The notes beneath the pieces are model-generated. The model was given only the letters and a program-made list of their open reading frames with translations, made no database searches and was not told the origin of the DNA. A stretch of 64,000 bases of DNA from Tautonia sociabilis (GTDB lineage: Bacteria; Planctomycetota; Planctomycetia; Isosphaerales; Isosphaeraceae). The stretch lies in assembly GCF_003977685.1 (NCBI RefSeq), contig NZ_RYZH01000012.1:64778-128777 (forward strand). The letters run 5' to 3'. The position numbers were made by a program, and so were the translations under genes. The first letter of the stretch is position 1. Each line of letters opens with the position of its first letter. Below, piece by piece: positions 1-8,777 of the stretch.

Positions 1-112
1 AATGCGGATGGCAGAGGGCAGAAGGCTGAATGCGGATGGCAGAGGGCAGAAGGCTGAATGCGGATGGCAGAGGGCAGAAGGCTGAATGCGGATGGCAGAG
101 GGCAGAAGGCAG
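1..112. repeat. 28-bp direct tandem repeat, four copies, cut by window edge
   Basis: Four near-identical 28-bp units lie head to tail (1-28, 29-56, 57-84, 85-112; unit begins AATGCGGATGGCAGAGGGC). They are followed by a degenerate half unit up to about 128. There are no spacers, so it is not a CRISPR array. The array probably continues to the left of the window. The remaining sequence to 273 shows no gene. Confidence 0.9.
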
Positions 113-273
113 AAGCGGATGGCGGATGGACTGGGATCATCACGCGAGGTCGACCCGGGAGGCAGCTCAACGGGCAGGGGCGAACGGCAGGGGCTGGTTC
201 CGGGCCTCGATCGGGGTCGATTCGGCATTCAACAGGATGAAACCTGACGGCCCGGCGGTGCTGGGGATTCGAC

Positions 274-1470
274 TCAGGCCCGGCGGGCCCCGGCCCTCGT
301 CCGGTCGGCCCGGCTGACGACGAGGCAGGAGGGGCTGACCGAGGCCAGCCGGCGGGCCTCCTCGGGGGAGCCGAGGGCGATCATCGAGAGGTCGTCGACC
401 GTGTCGTCGTCCAGGGCGCTGAGCAGGTAGATATCGGCCCAGGCCAGGGCGTCGGCGACGGCAAGCGCGGCGGGGAAGTCGGGCGCCCCTTCGAGGCCCC
501 GGAGGGCCTTCGCCCCCCCCCGGGCGGGGTCGTCGAGCCCGGAGAGCCGGGAGAGGGCCGGGCCGAGCGGCCCTCCGGCCCGGGAGAGCAGGGCGATCTT
601 CCCCCCGCGCCGGACCAGCCCCGCCGCCGTGGCCAGGCCGGCGGCCAGGTCGTCCAGCGAGGTCGGCCGCCCCGGATCGCCGACGCCGGCGATCACCAGG
701 TCGGCCCGATCCTCGGGGCGGAAGGTCCAGGCCCCCTCGATCGCCCGGATCCCCTCCTCCCGCACCGCCCCCGCCTCGCCCGCCACCACCCCGGCCGCTC
801 CCGACCGGCCCGGCAGCACGCCGACGTGGAAGAGGCTGCCGAGCAGCCACGAGACCTCCGCCGACTCCTCCAGCACGCTCCCCCTCCGGCCGACCCCGGC
901 GGGGGACTTCCGCTCGCTGGCCTGAGTCTCGGCGTTGCTCAGCCCCGGGAACAGGGTACTCCAGGGCCCCCGGTACCCGAGGACCGTGTCGAACCCGAGC
1001 ACCCCCACGGAGACGACCACATCCGCCTCGATCAGCTCCCGGTTCAGGTAGATCCGCCGGCCCCCTCCGGTGCTGGCCAGGTAGGCCATCGCCATCGGGT
1101 CGGCCGCTCCCGGATCGTGCTCGCCCAGGGGGACGGACGCCGGCCAGTCGTCCCGCTGCGAGGCGGGGATCGGCCCCAGGCCGACCGCCCGGATCGATTC
1201 CACCCCCGCCCCCGAGAGCACCCCGGCCAGCGTGGCCACCACCCGGGCCAGCTCGGGCACCTCCGAGTCGACCGCCAGCACGACCCGGTCCCCCGGCACG
1301 ACGTTCTGCGCCAGGGGAGGAAACCCCCTCGGCCCGTCCAGCTCGCGCCGGAGCCGGTCGAGGAACGCCCCGACCTCCATCGGCTCCGGCCCCTCCCAGG
1401 AGCCGACGAGCCGGTCGTCGGGCACGTCCAGTTCGAGTCGATCGTCCCGGAAAGCCACCGAGACCCGCAT
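274..1470 (-). CDS. LarA-like (DUF2088) N-terminal domain protein
   Basis: A 398-aa protein related to the nickel-pincer lactate racemase (LarA) superfamily. The N-terminal half resembles the LarA/DUF2088 fold: a short beta start, a VVLAVDSEVPEL strand-loop, then a region around residues 150-185 (NRELIEADVVVSVG, FPGLSNAETQAS) like the LarA segment where planctomycete homologues keep a 'pay no heed to pincer' loop. I do not see the paired histidines of characterised LarA, so racemase activity is doubtful. The ATG at 1470 was chosen over an in-frame start 10 codons upstream because homology begins at MRVSVAF. No signal peptide is seen, so it is likely cytoplasmic. It is transcribed away from the sulfatase cluster, with 366 bp between them. 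Confidence 0.7.
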   Translation of the reverse strand: MRVSVAFRDDRLELDVPDDRLVGSWEGPEPMEVGAFLDRLRRELDGPRGFPPLAQNVVPGDRVVLAVDSEVPELARVVATLAGVLSGAGVESIRAVGLGPIPASQRDDWPASVPLGEHDPGAADPMAMAYLASTGGGRRIYLNRELIEADVVVSVGVLGFDTVLGYRGPWSTLFPGLSNAETQASERKSPAGVGRRGSVLEESAEVSWLLGSLFHVGVLPGRSGAAGVVAGEAGAVREEGIRAIEGAWTFRPEDRADLVIAGVGDPGRPTSLDDLAAGLATAAGLVRRGGKIALLSRAGGPLGPALSRLSGLDDPARGGAKALRGLEGAPDFPAALAVADALAWADIYLLSALDDDTVDDLSMIALGSPEEARRLASVSPSCLVVSRADRTRAGARRA

Positions 1471-1836
1471 GGTTGGTCCTCTTCGGCCGTCGAATCCCAC
1501 CTCATCGTAGGAGCGGGAGGGAGCCGCTTCAAGGAAGGCGGCGCCTCCTCGAGCGACGACAAGACGAGCCTGACCCGATCCGGGGCCTCGGCGGAGCGAT
1601 CACCAAAGCACTCGCGAGCCGAGCAAGGCCGGCGACCCCGATCGGTCCCCCCGGTCCTCTCCCGGTTTGCTTCCGGTTCGCCGATCGTCGCGGCCCGGCC
1701 CTCTGGCCCTCTGGCCCTCTGGCTCTCTGGCCCTCTGGCCCTCTTCCCTGCTGGTCGCGGGCCCCCGTCCCTTTTACACTGAGGCGTTGAGGCGTTCCCC
1801 CTCGACCGTCGCACCGCACATCACCGAGAGGCACCC
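1471..1836. other. Divergent intergenic region
   Basis: 366 bp between the LarA-like gene (minus) and the FGE gene (plus). It must hold promoters in both directions. The only pattern seen is a short 8-bp tandem repeat (1699-1744) and an AT-richer patch, TTTTACACT, at 1772-1780 that could supply a -10 element for the FGE gene; no convincing -35 was found. Confidence 0.5.
1699..1744. repeat. 8-bp tandem repeat CCCTCTGG
   Basis: Five full copies and one partial copy of CCCTCTGG (the fourth is CTCTCTGG), about 90 bp upstream of the FGE start codon. It is a pyrimidine/purine-biased microsatellite. Confidence 0.85.
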
Positions 1837-3036
1837 GTGTCGAAGCCATCGAAGACCAGAGGGGTCGCTCCCGCCCGCTCGGCCGACGGCCGGGCCGCCT
1901 TCTGGATCGTCCCGCTCGCCGCGGCCGTACTCGGAGCCGCCGCCCTTTGGTTCTCCCGAGGGGAGGCCGAGGAGTCCGAGTCCGAGTCCGAGTCCGACCG
2001 GACCCGAACCCAGGCCGCCGCCCTCGCTCCCTCCGCCTCCGATCGCGACACCCCCCCCGCGCCCAAGGCGTCGAACTCAGCCGCCTCCCACCAGATCAAC
2101 GACCTCACTCCCCCCGGCCCTCCCCCCGACGAGGGGATGGTCTGGATCCCCGGCGGCACCTACTGGATGGGCAGCGACGACCCCCAGTTCCCCGACGCCC
2201 AGCCGGTCCACCTCGTCACCGTCGACGGCTTCTGGATGGACCGCACCGAGGTCACCAACGCGCAGTTCCAGGAATTCGTCGACGCCACCGGCTACAAGAC
2301 CGTCGCCGAGCGGCCGATCAACCCCGCCGACTACCCCGGCGTCGCCCCCGAGAACCTCTCCCCCGGCTCGATCGTCTTCAACCCGCCCGACCACCCGGTC
2401 TCCCTCGACAACCACCTCCAGTGGTGGGCCTGGAAACCCGGCGCCAACTGGAGGCACCCCGAGGGGCCCGGCTCGTCGATCGCCGACCGGATGGACCACC
2501 CCGTCGTCCATATCTGCTTCGAGGACGCCGTCGCCTATGCCGAGTGGGCGGGCAAGCGCCTGCCGACCGAGGCCGAGTGGGAGTTCGCCGCCCGAGGGGG
2601 GCTCGACCGCGCCACCTACTCCTGGGGGAACGAACGCCACCCCGACGGCCAGCCCATGGTCAACAACTGGCAGGGGCCCTTCCCCACCGGCGACACCGGC
2701 GAGGACGGCTTCGTCGGCATCGCCCCCGTCGCCCAGTTCCCCCCCAACGGCTTCGGCCTCTTCGACATGGCCGGCAACGTCTGGGAATGGTGCGCCGACT
2801 GGTACCGCCCCGACTACTATCGCTCCAGTCCCCAGGACAACCCCACCGGCCCCTCCGACTCGTTCGACCCCGCCGAGCCCGGCATCCCCAAGCGCGTCCA
2901 GCGCGGGGGCTCGTTCCTGTGCAGCGACCTCTACTGCGTCCGCTATCGCGTCGGCAGCCGAGGCAAGGGGGCCGTCGACAGCGGCAGCCAGCACATCGGC
3001 TTCCGCTGCGTCGCCGACCCGGCCCCGGCCGGCTGA
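1837..3036 (+). CDS. Membrane-anchored formylglycine-generating enzyme (sulfatase maturase, FGE/SUMF1 type)
   Basis: A 399-aa FGE-sulfatase family protein. It converts the Cys of the sulfatase CxPxR motif to C-alpha-formylglycine, using O2 and copper. One N-terminal membrane segment (about residues 21-39) is followed by an acidic Ser-Glu linker (46-54) and the FGE fold from about residue 100 (MVWIPGGTYWMG, NVWEWCADWY). The two catalytic cysteines of true FGE are present as C362-x4-C367 in RGGSFLCSDLYC; most SUMF1-like proteins of this phylum lack them. The positively charged N-terminus suggests an outside-facing catalytic domain. The start is a GTG preceded by GAGAGG 5 nt upstream. It leads a cluster of four sulfatases, which are its probable substrates. 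Confidence 0.9.
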   Translation: MSKPSKTRGVAPARSADGRAAFWIVPLAAAVLGAAALWFSRGEAEESESESESDRTRTQAAALAPSASDRDTPPAPKASNSAASHQINDLTPPGPPPDEGMVWIPGGTYWMGSDDPQFPDAQPVHLVTVDGFWMDRTEVTNAQFQEFVDATGYKTVAERPINPADYPGVAPENLSPGSIVFNPPDHPVSLDNHLQWWAWKPGANWRHPEGPGSSIADRMDHPVVHICFEDAVAYAEWAGKRLPTEAEWEFAARGGLDRATYSWGNERHPDGQPMVNNWQGPFPTGDTGEDGFVGIAPVAQFPPNGFGLFDMAGNVWEWCADWYRPDYYRSSPQDNPTGPSDSFDPAEPGIPKRVQRGGSFLCSDLYCVRYRVGSRGKGAVDSGSQHIGFRCVADPAPAG

Positions 3037-3403
3037 CGCTCCCGGGCCAAGGCGGGCGAGGGGGTCCCGACGCGACCCGGCACCGCGTCTCCTGGCCCCG
3101 ACGGCGGCTCATCCCCGAGGACTCGATGGGCCAGAAGAGCCAGGAGAGCGAGGGGCCGATCCGGGTCGCTCCCGGCTCCCCGAGGCCCAGCCCCTAGGAC
3201 CTCTCCCACCGACGAGGAGACGGCCGGCCCGAGATCGCTCGACCCGAGCCCGTCGCCCAGGGGAAACGCCGAGGCCCCCCGGCGACGGGTGGCCTTCTCG
3301 CGATCGGTCCCCGATAATGGGCCCCGTCGCCCGGCCGCCGAGGCCGGCCGGGCCCTCCTCCTCCGGATCATCCCCCTGTTCGACCGCAGCGAGGATCCGC
3401 CCG
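3037..3403. other. Intergenic region between FGE and first sulfatase
   Basis: 367 bp, GC-rich, without a supportable gene. Open frames here are extensions of neighbouring genes with atypical composition. No clear promoter or hairpin was seen, although the gap is long enough for the sulfatases to have their own promoter. Confidence 0.5.
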
Positions 3404-4942
3404 ATGACGGCCCGAACCGCGCTCTCGACGCTGCTCCTCATGCTGGCCCTGGCCCCCGCCTCCCGGGCCCGGCCGGACGGCCTGGACCTGCCCCGGATCG
3501 GGAACGCGAGGCCGCGCAACGTCGTGTTCATCCTCTCCGATGACCACCGCTTCGACGCGATGGGCTTCCTGGGCCACCCCTTCCTGAAGACCCCGAACAT
3601 GGACCGCATGGCCCGGGAAGGCGTGCACCTGAAGAACGCGTTCGTGACCACCTCGCTCTGCTCCCCCAGCCGAGCGTCGATCCTCACCGGCCGCTACGCG
3701 CACAACCACAAGGTCGTCGACAACAACAACCCCGTCCCCCCCGGCACCGTCTTCTTCCCCCAGTACCTCCAGGCCGCCGGCTACGACACGGCCTTCATCG
3801 GCAAGTGGCACATGGGGGGAGACTCCGACGCCCCCCGCCCCGGCTTCGACCGCTGGGTCAGCTTCCGGGGGCAGGGGACCTACCTCCCCGGCCGCAACGG
3901 CCTGAACGTCGACGGCACCCCCGTCCCCCAGAAGGGGTACATCACCGACGAGCTGACCGACTACGCCGTCGCGTGGCTCGAGGCCCGGCCCGACGACACC
4001 CCCTTCTTCCTCTACCTCTCCCACAAGGGAGTCCACGCCGAGTTCGAGCCCGCCGATCGCCACAAGGGGACCTACGACCACGCCGAGTTCACCCCCCCGG
4101 CCACCATGGACCCCGACTTCGAGGGGTTCCAGGACCGCCCCCTGTGGGCCCAGAACCAGCGCAACAGCTGGCACGGCGTCGAGTTCCCCTACCACAGCAC
4201 GCTCGACGTCGCCGAGTTCTACAAGGACTACTGCGAGACGCTCCTCGGCGTCGACGAAAGCATCGGCCGCGTCCTCGACACGCTCCAGTCCAAGGGCGTC
4301 CTCGACGACACCCTGGTCATCTACATGGGCGACAACGGCTTCGGCTTCGGCGAGCACGGGCTGATCGACAAGCGCGTCGCCTACGAATGGTCGATGCGCG
4401 TTCCGATGCTCATGCGATGCCCCGATCTCTTCGCGCCGGGCACCACGGTCGAGCAGGTCGTCGCCAACATCGACATCGCCCCCACCATCCTCGAGGCCGC
4501 CGGCCTCGCCGCCCCCGAGCACATGGACGGCCGCTCCTTCCTCCAGCTCGCCGCCGGCGAGGAGGTCCAATGGCGCGACGCCCTCCTCTATGAATACTAC
4601 TGGGAGCGCAACTTCCCCCACACTCCCACACTCTTCGCCCTGCGCACCGACCGCTACAAGTTCGTCCGCCCCCACGGGCTCTGGGACCTCGACGAGCTGT
4701 ACGATCTCCAGGCCGACCCGATGGAGGCCAGGAACCTCGTCTTCAGCCCCGAGCACCAGGAGATCCTCCAGCAGCTCAAGCGCCGGCTCTTCGAGATGCT
4801 GACCGAGACCGGCGGGATGACCATCCCGCTCTACCCCGACCGCGGCGGCTCCCAGAACCTCCGCAACGCGGACGGCTCCCCCGCCGCTGAGTTCCCCGAC
4901 TCCCTCCTGCGCCGGGTTCCCCCCAACCAGGGGCGTCCTTGA
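3404..4942 (+). CDS. Exported type I sulfatase
   Basis: A 512-aa arylsulfatase-superfamily enzyme hydrolysing sulfate esters, probably on carbohydrate. A Sec-type signal peptide covers residues 1-22 (hydrophobic TLLLMLALAPAS). The metal-binding DD is at 46-47 (FILSDDH). The formylglycine motif CSPSR is at 86-90 and is followed by the usual ILTGRY. Further family landmarks are FIGKWHMG, the second metal-site strand YMGDNGFGFGEHG and a C-terminal YDLQADPMEARN. The ATG at 3404 is chosen because the signal peptide starts there; the frame is open far upstream but with non-coding composition. General layout resembles N-acetylglucosamine-6-sulfatases, but substrate cannot be fixed from sequence. Confidence 0.9.
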   Translation: MTARTALSTLLLMLALAPASRARPDGLDLPRIGNARPRNVVFILSDDHRFDAMGFLGHPFLKTPNMDRMAREGVHLKNAFVTTSLCSPSRASILTGRYAHNHKVVDNNNPVPPGTVFFPQYLQAAGYDTAFIGKWHMGGDSDAPRPGFDRWVSFRGQGTYLPGRNGLNVDGTPVPQKGYITDELTDYAVAWLEARPDDTPFFLYLSHKGVHAEFEPADRHKGTYDHAEFTPPATMDPDFEGFQDRPLWAQNQRNSWHGVEFPYHSTLDVAEFYKDYCETLLGVDESIGRVLDTLQSKGVLDDTLVIYMGDNGFGFGEHGLIDKRVAYEWSMRVPMLMRCPDLFAPGTTVEQVVANIDIAPTILEAAGLAAPEHMDGRSFLQLAAGEEVQWRDALLYEYYWERNFPHTPTLFALRTDRYKFVRPHGLWDLDELYDLQADPMEARNLVFSPEHQEILQQLKRRLFEMLTETGGMTIPLYPDRGGSQNLRNADGSPAAEFPDSLLRRVPPNQGRP

Positions 4943-5006
4943 GAGGGAGGAGCCTACGCGGCGACGAAACCCGTCCCGATTCATCGAACAACCCCGGAGC
5001 CTTCTG

Positions 5007-5600
5007 ATGACCGCATTTCCCACCTCCTCCTCCTTGCTGGGCGAGGCCGTCCGCCGGGAATTGGGCCGGATCCGCAGAACCTGGATCTGGTTCCTCATCT
5101 TGGGAATCGGCACCATCGCGCTTGGCTTGCTGATCATCGCCACTCCCTGGCTTGGCTCGCTGGCGGCGGTCTGGATGATCAGCCTCCTGTTGGTCGCCAG
5201 CGGGATCCTCCAGTTCGTTGGCGCGTTCTCGACCAAAGGCTGGGGCGGCTTCTTCCTGTCGGTGCTCGCCGGCGTCTTGTATGTCGCGTTGGGAATTCTG
5301 ATCGTCGATCGGCCGATCACGGCTCTCGCGGTCCTCACGATCGTCATCGCCCTCTCGTTGATCATTGGCGGGTTGCTCCGGATCATCCTCGCGGCGAGCG
5401 AGCGGTTCTACGGCTGGGGCTGGATGGTCCTCAACGGTGCGATTTCGCTGCTGCTCGGCGTGTTGATCTGGCAGCAATTGCCCGCCTCGGCCTTCTGGGT
5501 CATCGGTCTGTTCCTGGGAATCGAGATGCTCTTCAACGGACTGTTCTGGGTCATGCTCGCGCTGGGGCTGAAGAGCCTGCCCACCCCGGAGTCACCCTGA
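5007..5600 (+). CDS. HdeD family membrane protein (DUF308)
   Basis: A 197-aa integral membrane protein with six hydrophobic segments in three pairs (about residues 27-46, 50-70, 80-98, 105-127, 136-152, 160-185), the layout of HdeD/DUF308 proteins. In enterobacteria HdeD is an acid-stress membrane protein; the biochemical role is unknown. It sits 64 bp after the first sulfatase and 92 bp before the second. Codon use differs from its neighbours, with many TTG, ATT and GGA codons and lower third-position GC, which suggests later insertion. GGAG lies 9 nt before the ATG. Confidence 0.85.
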   Translation: MTAFPTSSSLLGEAVRRELGRIRRTWIWFLILGIGTIALGLLIIATPWLGSLAAVWMISLLLVASGILQFVGAFSTKGWGGFFLSVLAGVLYVALGILIVDRPITALAVLTIVIALSLIIGGLLRIILAASERFYGWGWMVLNGAISLLLGVLIWQQLPASAFWVIGLFLGIEMLFNGLFWVMLALGLKSLPTPESP

Positions 5601-5647
5601 CGCCTCGGCCGACAGACGATCGCCATCGCACTGGCGATCCGGCCGCC

Positions 5648-5680
5648 GCCACCGCCACCGCCACCGCCACCGCCACCGCC
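5648..5680. repeat. 6-bp tandem repeat GCCACC
   Basis: Five copies of GCCACC plus a partial unit, ending directly against the GGAGGAG ribosome-binding site of the next sulfatase (ATG 5693). On the opposite strand it produces a false poly-Gly frame. Confidence 0.85.
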
Positions 5681-5692
5681 GGAGGAGACCCG

Positions 5693-7180
5693 ATGACGCG
5701 ATTGGCGATCGTCCTGGCATGCTGCCTCGGCCTGACGCTGCCGGGGACGCCCTCCTCGGCGTCCTCGGAGCGGCCGAACGTCCTCTTCATCGCCCTCGAT
5801 GACCTCAACGACTGGGTCGGCGTCCTCGGCGGCCACCCCCAGGCGAAGACGCCGAACCTCGACCGCCTCGCCGCCCGGGGGACCCTCTTCACCAACGCCC
5901 ACTGCCAGGCGCCGCTCTGCAACCCCTCCCGCACCAGCCTGCTCACCGGCCTCCGCCCCTCCACCACCGGCATCTACGGCCTCGCTCCCTGGTTCCGCAC
6001 CGTCGAGGACCTCGCCGACGTCGTCACCCTCCCCCAGCACTTCCGGGAGCACGGCTACACCGCCCTCTCGACCGGCAAGGTCTATCACGGCGGCTATCCT
6101 CCCGGCCCCGACCGCCCCCGAGAGTTCGACTCCTACGGCCCCCCCAGCGGCGTCGGCGCCCGGCCCGACGAGAAGCTCATCGGCCCCACCCCCGGCGGCA
6201 ACAACCCCCTGATGGACTGGGGCACCTTCCCCCACCGAGACGAGGACAAGGGGGACTACCAGGTCGCCAGCTGGGCCGTCGAGCAGCTTCACTCCCTGCC
6301 CGACGACCGCCCCTTCTTCCTCGCCGCCGGCTTCTTCCTGCCGCACGTCCCCTGCTACTCCTCGCCACGCTGGTTCGACCTGCACCCGGACGACACCCTG
6401 ATCCTGCCCCGAGTCTTCCACGGCGACCGGCTCGATACCCCCGAGTTCTCCTGGTACCTCCACTGGTACCTGCCCGAGCCCCGCCTCTCCTGGCTGGAAT
6501 CGAGCGGCACCTGGCGGTCGCTGGTCCGGTCCTACCTCGCCTGCACCAGCTTCGTGGACGCCCAGGTCGGCCGGGTCCTCGACGCCCTGGAGTCCTCCGG
6601 CCACCTCGACGACACGATCGTCGTCCTCTGGTCCGACCACGGCTACCACCTCGGCGAGAAGGAGATCAGCGGCAAGAACACCCTCTGGGAGCCCTCCACC
6701 CGAGTCCCTCTCATCTTCGCCGGCCCCGGCATCCCCGCCGGCCAGGCCTGCGACCGCCCCGTCGAGCTGCTCGACCTCTTCCCCACCCTCATCGACCTCT
6801 GCCGGCTCCCCGACCGCCCCGGCCTCCCACTCGAAGGCCACAGCCTCGCCCCCCTGATCGCCGACCCGACCGCCGATCGCCCCTGGCCCGCCATCACCAC
6901 CCACAACCAGGGCAACCACGGCATCCGCACCGACCGCTGGCGCTACATCCGATACGCCGACGGCTCCGAGGAGCTCTACGACCTCGAGGTCGACCCCGAG
7001 GAATGGACCAACCTCGCCCTCGACCCCTCCTTCGAGCCCGTCCTCGCCGAACACCGCCGCTGGCTCCCCGAGGTCGACGTCCCCCCCGCCCCGGACAGCC
7101 GCCACCGGGTCCTCACCTTCGACGGCAAGACCGCCGTCTGGGAAGGCAAGCCCATCGACCCCGCCGAGGCGATGCGCTGA
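5693..7180 (+). CDS. Exported sulfatase, iduronate-2-sulfatase-like
   Basis: A 495-aa type I sulfatase. Signal peptide residues 1-25; the mature part begins [20 protein letters not shown], the opening typical of the iduronate-2-sulfatase group. The formylglycine motif CNPSR is at 76-80. The second metal site is [12 protein letters not shown] and the C-terminus carries [15 protein letters not shown] strong GGAGGAG lies 5 nt before the ATG. Third gene of the plus-strand sulfatase cluster after the FGE. The iduronate-type assignment describes subfamily resemblance only; planctomycete members act on diverse sulfated glycans. Confidence 0.9.
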   Translation: MTRLAIVLACCLGLTLPGTPSSASSERPNVLFIALDDLNDWVGVLGGHPQAKTPNLDRLAARGTLFTNAHCQAPLCNPSRTSLLTGLRPSTTGIYGLAPWFRTVEDLADVVTLPQHFREHGYTALSTGKVYHGGYPPGPDRPREFDSYGPPSGVGARPDEKLIGPTPGGNNPLMDWGTFPHRDEDKGDYQVASWAVEQLHSLPDDRPFFLAAGFFLPHVPCYSSPRWFDLHPDDTLILPRVFHGDRLDTPEFSWYLHWYLPEPRLSWLESSGTWRSLVRSYLACTSFVDAQVGRVLDALESSGHLDDTIVVLWSDHGYHLGEKEISGKNTLWEPSTRVPLIFAGPGIPAGQACDRPVELLDLFPTLIDLCRLPDRPGLPLEGHSLAPLIADPTADRPWPAITTHNQGNHGIRTDRWRYIRYADGSEELYDLEVDPEEWTNLALDPSFEPVLAEHRRWLPEVDVPPAPDSRHRVLTFDGKTAVWEGKPIDPAEAMR

Positions 7181-7310
7181 GCCTGCCGGCGGTCGCCTCG
7201 AACCAGTTGGGCCGAGGACTCCGCCGCCCCCCCTCAATGACCGTCCCGTTCGCCTCGCCCGACGCTCCCGTCTCCCGAGGCGTCCACCGGATCAGCCCTC
7301 GGAGTCTCCC

Positions 7311-8714
7311 ATGACGCTCGCCGCGACCCGCTCCGCCCTGCTCCTCTGCCTGGCGATCTCCCCGCCGCCTCAGGATCGGGACCGCCCGCCGAACGTGGTC
7401 ATCATCTTCACCGACGACCAGGGCTACGCCGACGTCGGCGTCTTCGGCGCGAAGGGCTTCACCACCCCGAACCTCGACCGGATGGCCGCCGAGGGCCGCC
7501 TCTTCACCGACTTCTACGCCGCCCAGGCCGTCTGCTCCGCCTCCCGGACCGCCCTGCTGACCGGCTGCTATCCCAACCGAGTCGGCATCCTCGGCGCCCT
7601 TGGGCCGAACTCGAAGATCGGCATCAACGACGACGAGACGACGATCGCCGAGATGCTCAAGCCCCTCGGCTACGCCACCGCCATCTTCGGCAAGTGGCAC
7701 CTCGGCGACTCCCCGAAGTTCCTCCCCACCCGACACGGCTTCGACCGCTACTTCGGCCTGCCCTACTCGAACGACATGTGGCCGAAGCACCCCACCAACC
7801 CCAACGCCTACCCGCCGCTGCCCCTCATCGACGGCGAGGAGATCGTCCAGACGAACCCCGACCAGCGGAACCTCACGACCTGGTACACCGAGCGCGCCGT
7901 CTCCTTCATCGATGAGAACGCGGATCGGCCCTTCTTTCTCTACGTCCCCCACAGCATGCCCCACGTCCCCCTTTTCGTCTCCGACAAATTCGCCGGCAAG
8001 TCGGAGCAGGGGATGTACGGCGACGTGATCATGGAGATCGACTGGTCCGTCGGCCAGATCCTCGAGGCCCTCCGCCGCAACGGGCTGGACGAGGAGACGC
8101 TCGTCGTCTTCACGTCCGACAACGGCCCCTGGCTCTCCTACGGCGACCACGCCGGCTCCGCCGGCCCCCTCCGCGAAGGCAAGGGGACCACGTTCGACGG
8201 CGGCCAGCGCGAGCCCACCCTCATGCGATGGCCCGGCCGCATCCCCGCCGGCACCTCCTGCTCCGAGCCGGCCATGACGATCGACCTGCTCCCCACCATC
8301 GCCGCCATCACCGGCGCCCCCCTTCCGGAACTCCCCATTGACGGCCTCGACATCTCCCCGCTCCTCTTCGGAGAAGACGGCGCCGAGTCCCCCCACGACG
8401 CCCTCTACTTCTACTGGGGCCGAGAACTCCAGGCCGTCCGCTCCGGCCGCTGGAAGCTCCACTTCCCGCATTCGTACCGCAGCCTGGAGGGTGAAGGAGG
8501 CACCGGAGGCCGCCCCGCCCCCTACGTCCAGCGCGAGACCGGGCTCGCCCTCTTCGACCTCCGAACCGACGTCGGCGAGACGACCGACGTGAAGGAGCAA
8601 CACCCCGAAATCGTCGCCCGCCTCCAGCGGCTCGCCGACCGCGCCCGGGACGATCTCGGCGACTCCCGCACCGGCCAGGACGGCTCCGGCGTCCGCCCTC
8701 CCGGCCGCTTGTGA
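7311..8714 (+). CDS. Exported type I sulfatase (arylsulfatase A-like)
   Basis: A 467-aa sulfatase with a short signal peptide (residues 1-18, LLLCLAIS). Metal-binding residues are in [13 protein letters not shown] (29-43). The formylglycine motif is CSASR at 75-79, with Ala instead of Pro at the third position, an accepted variant. FGKWHLGD and [26 protein letters not shown] follow the cerebroside/arylsulfatase A pattern. GGAG precedes the ATG by about 6 nt. It is 130 bp from the upstream and 63 bp from the downstream sulfatase, so co-transcription is likely. Confidence 0.9.
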   Translation: MTLAATRSALLLCLAISPPPQDRDRPPNVVIIFTDDQGYADVGVFGAKGFTTPNLDRMAAEGRLFTDFYAAQAVCSASRTALLTGCYPNRVGILGALGPNSKIGINDDETTIAEMLKPLGYATAIFGKWHLGDSPKFLPTRHGFDRYFGLPYSNDMWPKHPTNPNAYPPLPLIDGEEIVQTNPDQRNLTTWYTERAVSFIDENADRPFFLYVPHSMPHVPLFVSDKFAGKSEQGMYGDVIMEIDWSVGQILEALRRNGLDEETLVVFTSDNGPWLSYGDHAGSAGPLREGKGTTFDGGQREPTLMRWPGRIPAGTSCSEPAMTIDLLPTIAAITGAPLPELPIDGLDISPLLFGEDGAESPHDALYFYWGRELQAVRSGRWKLHFPHSYRSLEGEGGTGGRPAPYVQRETGLALFDLRTDVGETTDVKEQHPEIVARLQRLADRARDDLGDSRTGQDGSGVRPPGRL

Positions 8715-8777
8715 GTTGCATCGCCGAGGCCGCCAAGTCATCCTCGGGGGCATCTCCGTCCCCGAGGAGGCCTTCCG

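Noticed and set aside
1667-3403. A 579-codon N-terminal extension of the first sulfatase
   Set aside because: The extension is the out-of-frame shadow of the FGE gene; the signal peptide starts at 3404.
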